NCBI GenBank assembly: GCA_035270925.1
Contig: DATESG010000016.1
Location: forward strand, 1-10,292
Length of the DNA stretch: 10,292 nucleotides
Direction of reading: 5' to 3'
DNA from: DATESG01 sp035270925
Lineage (GTDB): Bacteria > Bacillota_I > Bacilli_A > RFN20 > CAG-826
Every line of letters starts with the position of its first letter. Positions within the stretch are counted from its first letter, which is position 1. A program made the position numbers and the translations under genes. Below, piece by piece: positions 1-5,704 of the stretch. The notes under the pieces were generated by a model, which saw only the letters and a list, made by a program, of their open reading frames with translations, had not been told where the DNA came from and did not search any database.

Positions 1-494
1 TTCATCATCAGTCTTTTTTCTTCTTGATTGTTTACGGCAAAATGTTTAAGTGAAGTTCCGACTCCTTGTGCTTGAATCGCCTTCACAAGTGTCGTGGCGA
101 GACGACCAGTCAAATATGGGTCTTCACTAAAATATTCAAAATTGCGGCCACATAATGGATTGCGTTTAATATTGATACCAGGGCCTAATAGCACATCAAC
201 CCCTTGATCAATACATTCCTTCGCAAGTGCGGTCCCGACTTCGCTGATTAACTCGTCATTAAACGTTGAGGCTAGCGAACTAGTTGTAGGGAAGGCCGTG
301 GCAGGTAATGATTTTTCAAGCGGGTTTAATGCCTCACTATCTACTTTACGAACCCCAAATGGTCCATCGCTTAACGTAAGGCCGGGGAGTTCTAATCTTT
401 TGACGCCGTTTGTATGCCAAAAATCTTGGCCGACGAGTAATGAGACCTTTTCGTTTAGTGTCATTTTTTTAAGAATGCGATTAACATTTTCCAT
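1..494 (-). CDS. GH3 beta-glucosidase, N-terminal part (cut by window edge)
   Basis: Glycoside hydrolase family 3 enzyme, expected to release glucose or similar sugars from the non-reducing ends of beta-linked oligosaccharides. Only the first 164 codons are present; the gene continues past base 1. Family motifs visible: an S-D-G-P-x-G-V-R segment (residues 42-49, Asp43 expected in the -1 sugar subsite), GPGINIKRNPLCGRNFEYFS (104-123) with SEDPYL following, and K150-H151-F followed by NNQE. These match bacterial GH3 beta-glucosidases of the BglB/Bgl3Z type. The catalytic Asp nucleophile (SDW region) lies beyond the edge, so activity cannot be judged. No signal peptide is seen, so it is probably cytoplasmic. 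The ATG lies 3 bp after the stop of the upstream alpha/beta hydrolase gene, with a GAGGG-like ribosome site inside that gene's end, indicating co-transcription. Family call is firm; exact substrate is unknown. Confidence 0.93.
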   Translation of the reverse strand, partial: MENVNRILKKMTLNEKVSLLVGQDFWHTNGVKRLELPGLTLSDGPFGVRKVDSEALNPLEKSLPATAFPTTSSLASTFNDELISEVGTALAKECIDQGVDVLLGPGINIKRNPLCGRNFEYFSEDPYLTGRLATTLVKAIQAQGVGTSLKHFAVNNQEEKRLMM

Positions 495-497
495 AAA

Positions 498-1517
498 CTA
501 CCCTCTTCTTATAAATTGTGAAATTGTTTCAAAAAGTTGCTCATTTTGTTGGCCAATTAAATCATAGTCAATCGTCTTCGCATAATTATGTAGTTCTTCA
601 TCTTTTAATTTCTTTATTTGAGTTTGCATTTTTCGTAACTCTTCTTCGGCAGTGGGCGTTAAATATACAAAATGATGATGATGTGGATACTTAAGAGCTT
701 CAATATAATCAACCTTCTTTGCAAGTGCAAAAAGTGGATCAAGTAACTTGATTGGTACAAGAGGGTCAAGTTCACCATGAACAATAAGGGCAGGTATTCT
801 TCTTTGTTTCAAACTCTTGTATGTTTCCTTATTCGCATACTGTTTCATTTTTATGCGGCTAAGTAAGTGATAAAAGATCCGCGCGACTACTTTGCCTTTA
901 ACATATTGTGCCGCCATCTCCCCGACACTTGGGAGTCCATTGAGGACGATTGTCTTTTTAATTCGCGGGTCTAAATTGAGGCTGATAATATTACCGGCGA
1001 CAAGCCCACCCCATGAGTGGCCAAGCAGAATTAAATCTGAGTCGATAAATCGAGGCTCAGTTTTTAAATATTTAAGAAAATAATCAGCATCGACTAACGC
1101 CCAATTTAAATCAATGATGTTTTTGCCCTCACTGGCACCGGTCCCGTGATAATCATAAGCAATGACGGCGATTTTATTATCTTTGACGAGCCTGTTTATT
1201 TCTTTGGTATAAGCAAGATGCCCAGTACCAATCCCATGGAAAAAAATAATAACTTTATTAAAATCTACAACTTCACTACTTGTGTAAATATTTCCGCGCA
1301 GTTTATTGCCGGTTTTCGTTTTAAAACTAAATGGTTCGGCTTTTAAATCGGGAAAGTCCTCATAAGTAAAATAACGTAAAAGTGGATTGCCATCGTAACG
1401 GATATTTAGTTTTTTATTAATTAGCAAGAAAACAAAACTAAGATAGGCAAAATACAAAACGATTAGTCCAGCGACTATACTCATGATTATTATAAAAATT
1501 AATTTTGCTTGGTCCAT
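498..1517 (-). CDS. membrane-anchored alpha/beta hydrolase (serine aminopeptidase S33 / monoacylglycerol lipase-like)
   Basis: A 339-residue alpha/beta-hydrolase-fold protein. Residues 7-33 form one hydrophobic segment, so it is likely anchored in the membrane by its N terminus. Fold landmarks: an oxyanion-type F-H-G (93-95), the nucleophile elbow G-H-S-W-G-G (166-171, Ser168), an acidic residue in G-E-L-D-P (Asp251) and a histidine run at 279-282 that should supply the catalytic His. Substrate is unknown; lipase/esterase or peptidase activity is possible. The chosen ATG has a GAGGT site a few bases upstream. A longer reading to 1634 adds 39 residues but starts inside the tRNA terminator, so I reject it. 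It is followed 3 bp later by the GH3 beta-glucosidase gene, so the two are probably one operon. The C-terminal 40 residues are charged and helical-looking. Certain as a hydrolase, uncertain in role. Confidence 0.9.
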   Translation of the reverse strand: MDQAKLIFIIIMSIVAGLIVLYFAYLSFVFLLINKKLNIRYDGNPLLRYFTYEDFPDLKAEPFSFKTKTGNKLRGNIYTSSEVVDFNKVIIFFHGIGTGHLAYTKEINRLVKDNKIAVIAYDYHGTGASEGKNIIDLNWALVDADYFLKYLKTEPRFIDSDLILLGHSWGGLVAGNIISLNLDPRIKKTIVLNGLPSVGEMAAQYVKGKVVARIFYHLLSRIKMKQYANKETYKSLKQRRIPALIVHGELDPLVPIKLLDPLFALAKKVDYIEALKYPHHHHFVYLTPTAEEELRKMQTQIKKLKDEELHNYAKTIDYDLIGQQNEQLFETISQFIRRG

Positions 1518-1533
1518 AATTACCTCAATTATA

Positions 1534-1539
1534 ATTATA
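1534..1539 (-). promoter_or_regulatory. candidate -10 box of the hydrolase-GH3 operon
   Basis: A perfect TATAAT lies on the minus strand 17 bp before the hydrolase ATG. The region 17 bp further upstream (1557-1562) reads TCAATA, a poor -35. If used, the leader would be only about 10 nt and begin just before the GAGGT ribosome site. No other good promoter is seen between the tRNA terminator and the gene. Confidence 0.45.
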
Positions 1540-1614
1540 CAACATTTATTGTGATTTATTGAGACTACTAGTAAATGCGTAATTAAAGCAAATGTATGGT
1601 TAAATATGAGCAAG

Positions 1615-1643
1615 ACAAAATAAAAAACCCACATAAAGTGGGT
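1615..1643 (-). terminator. intrinsic terminator of the tRNA Val-Thr-Leu unit
   Basis: On the minus strand ACCCAC, a 5-nt loop and GTGGGT form a perfect 6-bp stem (1627-1643), followed directly by TTTTTTATTTT. It lies 16 bp after the CCA end of tRNA-Leu and separates the tRNA genes from the hydrolase operon. Confidence 0.88.
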
Positions 1644-1658
1644 AATTTACTCGATTAA

Positions 1659-1743
1659 TGGTGCAAATGACAGGAATCGAACCTGCACGGGTCTCCCCAC
1701 TAGATCCTAAGTCTAGCGCGTCTGCCAGTTCCGCCACATTTGC
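1659..1743 (-). tRNA. tRNA-Leu (UAG)
   Basis: An 85-nt class II-like tRNA including encoded CCA. The acceptor stem is GCAAATG/CATTTGC with discriminator A. The anticodon stem CTAGA/TCTAG encloses loop CTTAGGA, giving anticodon UAG, which reads CUN leucine codons. The T arm carries GGTTCGATTCC. The extended variable arm (TGGGGAGACCC) is as expected for leucine tRNA. Last gene of the array, before the terminator. Confidence 0.95.
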
Positions 1744-1755
1744 AGTTTAATAAAA

Positions 1756-1831
1756 TGGTGCCGACGACAGGAATCGAACCTGCAACCTATTGATTACAAA
1801 TCAATTGCTCTGCCAATTGAGCCACGTCGGC
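1756..1831 (-). tRNA. tRNA-Thr (UGU)
   Basis: A 76-nt tRNA with encoded CCA. The acceptor stem is GCCGACG/CGTCGGC with discriminator A, and the D arm contains GCTC...GAGC. The anticodon stem ATTGA/TCAAT encloses TTTGTAA, giving anticodon UGU (threonine). The T loop is GGTTCGATTCC. It sits 12 bp from tRNA-Leu and 14 bp from tRNA-Val, so it is part of one transcript. Confidence 0.96.
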
Positions 1832-1845
1832 ACGTGATGCACTAA

Positions 1846-1921
1846 TGGTGGACACTGAGGGGATCGAACCCACGACCTCTTCCGTGTGAAGGAAACGCTC
1901 TCCCATCTGAGCTAAGTGTCC
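1846..1921 (-). tRNA. tRNA-Val (CAC)
   Basis: A 76-nt tRNA with encoded CCA. The acceptor stem is GGACACT/AGTGTCC with discriminator A. The anticodon stem TTTCC/GGAAG (one G-U pair) encloses TTCACAC, giving anticodon CAC, which reads only GUG. Val(UAC) would normally also exist elsewhere in the genome, so this is probably an additional isoacceptor. First gene of the Val-Thr-Leu unit. Confidence 0.93.
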
Positions 1922-1942
1922 AGTGTCACTTTATGCTTTACT

Positions 1943-1971
1943 ATCTTATCAAAAACTATACTTGTTAGCAA
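1943..1971 (-). promoter_or_regulatory. candidate promoter of the tRNA Val-Thr-Leu unit
   Basis: Minus strand: TTGCTA (1966-1971), 17-bp spacer, TAAGAT (1943-1948), placing the start about 15 bp before tRNA-Val. A second -10-like hexamer TATAGT lies at 1955-1960. The presence of a terminator immediately upstream supports a promoter here; the hexamers themselves are only moderate matches. Confidence 0.55.
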
Positions 1972-1999
1972 TATCAAACGATAAGTAATCTTGAAATTT

Positions 2000-2024
2000 T
2001 TAAAGAAAAAGCCCTATTAGGGCT
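2000..2024 (-). terminator. intrinsic terminator after tRNA-Ile
   Basis: Minus strand AGCCCTAATAGGGCT gives a 6-bp GC-rich stem (2010-2024), followed by TTTTTCTTTA. It lies 12 bp after the CCA end of tRNA-Ile and before tRNA-Val, so it splits the tRNA array. Confidence 0.82.
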
Positions 2025-2036
2025 ATAGTGTCTAAA

Positions 2037-2113
<77 letters not shown>

Positions 2114-2135
2114 ATTCGTGTCTGACACTTTTAAT

Positions 2136-2164
2136 AATATATACTAATCCTCATAAAATTGCAA
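2136..2164 (-). promoter_or_regulatory. promoter of tRNA-Ile
   Basis: Minus strand: TTGCAA (2159-2164), 17-bp spacer, TATATT (2136-2141). The predicted start is near 2129, about 16 bp before the mature tRNA. The hexamers and spacing resemble the rplM promoter in this window. Confidence 0.7.
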
Positions 2165-2310
2165 TAATTTACAGACAAATTGTAAGATTTTTTGCTAGTT
2201 AAAATAACTTTGCGGATATTAAGCCCTTCAAGGTCTTTTATTAGCGATATTTAGCTAACTTTATCATAAAAATAATATAACACGTTTTACCAACTATGGA
2301 TTTCAAATAG

Positions 2311-2343
2311 AAAAAAAGACTGAGAATAAATCCCAATCTTTTT
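2311..2343 (-). terminator. intrinsic terminator of rplM-rpsI
   Basis: Minus strand: a 13-bp stem, AAAAAGATTGGGA pairing with TCTCAGTCTTTTT (two G-U pairs), 5-nt loop TTTAT, and a T run continuing to 2311. It lies 21 bp after the rpsI stop. Confidence 0.9.
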
Positions 2344-2363
2344 GATTACATATCTCGTTACGA

Positions 2364-2762
2364 TTAACGTTTTGAGAATTGTGGAGCGCGTCTTGCACCT
2401 TTAAGACCGTATTTTTTACGTTCTTTAGCGCGAGCATCACGTGTTAACATGCCTGCTTGTTTAAGCGTTCCGCGATCTAAGCCAGCTTCTAATAAAGCAC
2501 GGGCAATTCCTAAACGGATTGCGCCTGCTTGACCAGTAAAGCCGCCACCATTGACGTTAGCTTCAATATCAAATCTTGCTTCAGCATCTAAAAGTGCTAA
2601 TGGTTGTTTTAAATCCATGACAAGAGTTTGGTATGGCATATAATCGTTGACATCTTTTCCATTGACGATAATGCTGCCTTTACCTTCTTTTAAGAAGACA
2701 CGGGCGACACTGCTCTTACGACGGCCGACGCCGATATAAGTTTCGGTTTGTTTTTTTGCCAT
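2364..2762 (-). CDS. rpsI: 30S ribosomal protein S9 (uS9)
   Basis: Complete 132-residue uS9, the usual length. The N-terminal Y-x-G-V-G-R-R-K-S-S-V-A-R signature is at residues 9-21. The glycine-rich NGGGFTGQAGAIRLGIARAL stretch (70-89) and the conserved basic tail ending in S-K-R are present; that tail reaches the P-site tRNA in the 30S subunit. The ATG overlaps the rplM stop by one base (TAATG), and its GGAGG ribosome site lies inside the end of rplM, so translation is coupled. A strong terminator follows. No missing or unusual conserved residue is seen. Confidence 0.98.
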   Translation of the reverse strand: MAKKQTETYIGVGRRKSSVARVFLKEGKGSIIVNGKDVNDYMPYQTLVMDLKQPLALLDAEARFDIEANVNGGGFTGQAGAIRLGIARALLEAGLDRGTLKQAGMLTRDARAKERKKYGLKGARRAPQFSKR

Positions 2763-3217
2763 TATTTATTTCCTCCAATATAACGAAGAACGTAGGCTTC
2801 AGGTTGTTGTGCTTCGTGTTTGTGATTTGGACCAGCATAGACAAATAATTTCTTAAACATCTTACGACCTAATGGACCTTTTGGCATCATTCCCCAGATA
2901 GCTTTTTCAATCATTTCTTCTGGTCTTGACTTGAGCAATTGGCCAGCAGTTCTAATCTTTAAGTGACCAAGGTGACCACTATGTGAGTAGTACTTCTTAG
3001 TTTCTAATTTATTGCCGCTTAGTCCGACTTTTTCAGCATTAATTACAATGATAAAATCACCACAATCAACGTTTGGGGTAAACTCTGGCTTGTTTTTACC
3101 GATTAATGTAAGCGCGACTTCGCTTGCCATTCTTCCGAGTGGGAGATCTGTGGCATCAACGATGAACCATTTACGGGTTACGGTTGTTGTATTTGCGATT
3201 GTTGTTTGACGTTGCAT
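2762..3217 (-). CDS. rplM: 50S ribosomal protein L13 (uL13)
   Basis: Complete 151-residue uL13, an early-assembling 23S rRNA-binding protein (family about 145 residues). Recognised from W-F-I-V-D-A-T-D-L-P-L-G-R-M-A-S near the N terminus, the central K-K-Y-Y-S-H-S-G-H-L-G segment, the M-M-P-K-G-P-L-G-R signature, and the L-F-V-Y-A-G-P-N-H-K-H stretch near the end. The ATG has an excellent AAGGAGG site 8 bp upstream. First gene of the two-gene rplM-rpsI unit, with its own promoter and a structured leader that may be autoregulatory. The yebC gene, not truA, lies upstream, unlike the common Bacillus order. Confidence 0.98.
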   Translation of the reverse strand: MQRQTTIANTTTVTRKWFIVDATDLPLGRMASEVALTLIGKNKPEFTPNVDCGDFIIVINAEKVGLSGNKLETKKYYSHSGHLGHLKIRTAGQLLKSRPEEMIEKAIWGMMPKGPLGRKMFKKLFVYAGPNHKHEAQQPEAYVLRYIGGNK

Positions 3218-3275
3218 AATTTTTCCTCCTTACCATTTCATTCATCTTACCGGGATGAGAAAGGCAGATAGTGCC
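3218..3275 (-). promoter_or_regulatory. rplM 5' leader, candidate L13 autoregulatory element
   Basis: The predicted rplM transcript has a leader of about 58 nt with two small hairpins: GGCA/TGCC around CTATC (3263-3275) and TCATC/GATGA around CCGGTAA (3242-3258), followed by the AAGGAGG site (3223-3232). Low-GC Gram-positives often carry an L13-binding leader RNA just upstream of rplM that represses its translation. Position and size fit, but I cannot confirm the Rfam L13_leader consensus by eye. The presence of the hairpins is seen; the function is inferred. Confidence 0.5.
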
Positions 3276-3282
3276 GTATAGT

Positions 3283-3311
3283 AATATATATATTATTTCA
3301 CTAAATGTCAA
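3283..3311 (-). promoter_or_regulatory. promoter of rplM-rpsI
   Basis: Minus strand: a perfect TTGACA (3306-3311), 17-bp spacer, TATATT (3283-3288). The start is expected near 3276. This is the best sigma-A type promoter in the window, as expected for ribosomal protein genes. Confidence 0.8.
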
Positions 3312-3346
3312 TCGAAAACTGAAATTTTAGCGAACAATATTCACTT

Positions 3347-4051
3347 TTAACGCTCAACGTTATGATACACGCTTTGAACGTCTTGGACGTCTTCTAGTAA
3401 ATCAATTAGTCGAGTAAACATTTCTTGATTTTCCGGGGCAAGCGTAATCGTATCATTGGCGAGCATTCTGATTTCACTAACAATGAATTCAGTCACGCCT
3501 AAGGCGTATAGGCTATCGCGAGCAGCCCCAAAGGCGGTGGGGTTAACAAGGACTTGAACCTTTCCATCTTCTTCGGCAACTTCCCAAACATCAACATCAT
3601 TTAATACGAGATGTTCTTCGACTTCCATTTGGCTAAAACCTTCAAAGACAAAGACCCCATTTTCAGTAAAGTTATATTCAACCTTAGCAAATGTTGAATC
3701 ACACTTTTTAATTGCGGCTTTAATATCACTAACGGCACGGTTAACGTTATCAGTTAATGTATCAATCACAAACATCGTGTTACCAGGACCCATGACTTCA
3801 TAGCGACCAGGAATGTAGGCAACGGCATCAGCGCCACTGGCCTTTTTTACAGCCCGATCAATGACGTCCTTAGGGACACCTAGCCCCTTCGCTTTATCAA
3901 TTGCGGAACGAAGCGCAAGATTAGATGCTGGATTTGGTTCACCTTGTTTCGCGGCAACATAAATTTCTTTGCTTGCCCGCATGAAAACGGCGCTTTTTTT
4001 TGCAGCGGTACTCGCCATCGCTGCGGCTCTTACTTCAAAATGTCTTCCCAT
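3347..4051 (-). CDS. YebC/TACO1 family protein, YeeN-like subfamily
   Basis: Complete 234-residue YebC-family protein. It opens with M-G-R and carries the E-I-Y-V-A-A-K-Q-G-E-P-x-P segment near residue 30, typical of the shorter-named YeeN branch rather than classical YebC (MAGHSKW...). Further landmarks are the V-P-K-D-V-I-D-R-A core helix, G-R-Y-E-V-M-G-P-G and the T-D-N-V-N-R strand. Members were long labelled transcriptional regulators (PmpR). More recent work links bacterial YebC proteins and mitochondrial TACO1 to relieving ribosome stalling at proline-rich stretches, which suits a position next to ribosomal genes. The ATG has a GAGGTGAG site. A possible promoter lies over the end of truA, 52 bp upstream, and no clear terminator follows, so some read-through into rplM is likely. 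Family certain; exact role inferred. Confidence 0.93.
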   Translation of the reverse strand: MGRHFEVRAAAMASTAAKKSAVFMRASKEIYVAAKQGEPNPASNLALRSAIDKAKGLGVPKDVIDRAVKKASGADAVAYIPGRYEVMGPGNTMFVIDTLTDNVNRAVSDIKAAIKKCDSTFAKVEYNFTENGVFVFEGFSQMEVEEHLVLNDVDVWEVAEEDGKVQVLVNPTAFGAARDSLYALGVTEFIVSEIRMLANDTITLAPENQEMFTRLIDLLEDVQDVQSVYHNVER

Positions 4052-4078
4052 AATTTCTCACCTCAATTATCGAATGTA

Positions 4079-4107
4079 ATTGTACACGATATCTTGTTAA
4101 AAGTTAA
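4079..4107 (-). promoter_or_regulatory. candidate promoter of yebC-family gene
   Basis: Minus strand: TTAACT (4102-4107), 17-bp spacer, TACAAT (4079-4084), overlapping the truA stop region. It would give a leader of about 20 nt. Moderate hexamer match; read-through from truA is equally possible because no terminator is seen in the 52-bp gap. Confidence 0.45.
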
Positions 4108-4829
4108 TATTTAACGTTAATTAAATATAAACCTTCCCCGCCAACCTTATAAATGGTTGTGTTTCGTTTGTCTTCGCCTAGTCTAAGTTTAATATAGTCG
4201 AGCTCAATCTTGCCATTTGCATAGGCAAGCGCCGTCCCAATCATCATCCGAATTTGGCCTCGCATAAAACCGTTTCCGATAAAATCAGTCGTGATAAAGC
4301 GGCCGCTTTTTTTAACGCGAATCGCAAATATTTCTCGGACGTAACCCGCCTCATCACTTGGCTTAGAAGTAAATGATTTAAAGTCGTGATGACCTTCAAA
4401 TAAGGCAAGGGCAGTCCTAAACTTATCTTCATCAAAAGCGAAAGGATAGATTAGTCGGAGGTCGTTAAGAAATGGTTCTTTATCGCTGAGGGCGATTTCA
4501 TAGCGATATGTTTTAGCGATGGCGTTAAAACGAGCATGAAATGTATCTTTAACTGTTTTGATTTTGCATAGTTTTATATCATTAGGGAGCATTTTATTGA
4601 GTGAATAAAGCAGTTTTGCCTTATCAACTTTATCACCATCAAAATGGAATGTTTGGCCAAGCGCATGAACTTTAGCGTCAGTTCTTCCAGAGGCAAAAAT
4701 TGAGATTTCTTTATTAAATAATGTAGAGATAACTCGTTCAATTTCACCTTGAACGCTTACTCTATCGTTTTGCTTTTGCCAGCCGGCGTAGGCCGCGCCG
4801 TTATAGGAAACGGTGACCAGGTAGCGCAT
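4104..4829 (-). CDS. truA: tRNA pseudouridine synthase A
   Basis: Complete 241-residue TruA, which isomerises uridines 38-40 of the anticodon arm to pseudouridine in many tRNAs. The N-terminal Y-N-G-A-A-Y-A-G-W-Q-K-Q and the catalytic motif G-R-T-D-A-K-V-H-A (Asp51 as the invariant catalytic Asp) are intact. Later landmarks are H-A-R-F-N-A-I-A-K-T-Y-R-Y and the C-terminal N-G-F-M-R-G-Q-I-R-M-M segment. The ATG overlaps the ecfT stop by one base (TAATG); the best ribosome site (AGGG) is weak and rather far away, so translation probably depends on coupling. Last gene of the ECF operon, as is common in Bacillota. Confidence 0.97.
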   Translation of the reverse strand: MRYLVTVSYNGAAYAGWQKQNDRVSVQGEIERVISTLFNKEISIFASGRTDAKVHALGQTFHFDGDKVDKAKLLYSLNKMLPNDIKLCKIKTVKDTFHARFNAIAKTYRYEIALSDKEPFLNDLRLIYPFAFDEDKFRTALALFEGHHDFKSFTSKPSDEAGYVREIFAIRVKKSGRFITTDFIGNGFMRGQIRMMIGTALAYANGKIELDYIKLRLGEDKRNTTIYKVGGEGLYLINVKY

Positions 4830-5704
4830 TAAAATAGCCCTGAAATCAAAGCAATTAATTCATAAAACGAAGCGATAATTGGTGTTTTAAATACTAATAG
4901 GAGAATCCCACCGGTTAAAATCATCGTAAATAAAATAAAGCCAAACAAATCAGAAGGCGCAAACTTTAGCATGCGATATTTAGTCCGTTTGCCTTGAGGA
5001 TTATAGCCTCGTGCTTCCATCGCGTTTGCAAGTTCATCACTGCGCATGAATGCCGAATTGAATAAAGGAACGATAAGACTCACAATCCCGCGGACTTTTT
5101 CACTTAGCTTTCCACCACTGAAATCAACTCCACGGCTCTCTTGAGCTTTCATAATTCTTCCTGTTTCATCTAATAGTGTCGGAATAAAACGTAGCGCTAG
5201 CGACATGGTCATTGCAACTTCATGGACGGGGAAATGAATAATTTTAAGTGGGGACATAATCCATTCAAGGGCGAAGGTGAGATCAAGCGGTTTGGTGGTC
5301 GAGGTCAAAACCATTGTTAAAGAAATCATTAAGATCAAGCGCATAAGAATGTAGAAGGTTTGATAAACGGCGGCAGCATATATTGGATATTCAAATATTT
5401 TAAACAAGATATTCATATCATTACTGCGAAAAGAAATGATGTTAATAATCAGTAGGAAAACGACCATAAACCATAGAGGTTTAAGTTGGCGAACAAGACT
5501 TTTTAGTTTTACTTTAGCGATTTTAAGCGCGATTAAAACCAGCACTAGGACTAGCGCGTAAAACGCGAAGTTGAACCATACATCACCGAATGAGAAAAAG
5601 ACGAGGACCATAAATGAAATAAGCCCAAAGAGTTTGACCCGTGGATCAAGCCGGTGTAAGACCGTGTTATATGGGAGGTAACGCCCTAATGAAATATTTT
5701 TCAT
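4829..5704 (-). CDS. ecfT: ECF transporter transmembrane component EcfT
   Basis: Complete 291-residue EcfT, slightly longer than the usual 260-270. It is the membrane scaffold that holds the two ATPases and exchangeable substrate-binding S components for vitamins, cobalt/nickel and similar nutrients. Hydrophobic segments cluster at about 25-62, 78-93, 105-136 and 252-290. The long cytoplasmic part has the two coupling-helix X-R-G motifs, E-S-R-G (189-192) and E-A-R-G (230-233), that dock into the ATPase grooves. The N-terminal L-H-R-L-D-P-R-V-K-L segment is typical. The start overlaps the ecfA2 stop (ATGA), with an AGAGGTG site inside ecfA2. Confidence 0.96.
   Translation of the reverse strand: MKNISLGRYLPYNTVLHRLDPRVKLFGLISFMVLVFFSFGDVWFNFAFYALVLVLVLIALKIAKVKLKSLVRQLKPLWFMVVFLLIINIISFRSNDMNILFKIFEYPIYAAAVYQTFYILMRLILMISLTMVLTSTTKPLDLTFALEWIMSPLKIIHFPVHEVAMTMSLALRFIPTLLDETGRIMKAQESRGVDFSGGKLSEKVRGIVSLIVPLFNSAFMRSDELANAMEARGYNPQGKRTKYRMLKFAPSDLFGFILFTMILTGGILLLVFKTPIIASFYELIALISGLF

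Noticed and set aside
892..1346. Open frames on the plus strand opposite the hydrolase
   Set aside because: They lie fully antisense to a conserved gene, lack ribosome sites and resemble no known family; similar antisense frames opposite ecfA1, ecfA2 and the lipoprotein were dismissed for the same reason.
1518..1634. N-terminal extension of the alpha/beta hydrolase to a start at 1634
   Set aside because: The extension begins inside the tRNA terminator hairpin and runs across a TATAAT box; the internal ATG at 1517 has a good ribosome site followed by a membrane anchor.
2165..2310. Possible small RNA between tRNA-Ile and rpsI
   Set aside because: Only a weak 5-bp TTAGC/GCTAA hairpin and scattered AT-rich boxes are seen; no promoter-terminator pair frames it.
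4244..4435. Second frame within truA on the same strand
   Set aside because: An out-of-frame shadow of a well-conserved gene with no start signal.
5701..5703. Possible UGA reassignment (Mycoplasma-type code)
   Set aside because: UGA ends ecfA2 at exactly the expected place, tryptophans in these proteins use TGG, and no in-frame TGA is needed in any gene.
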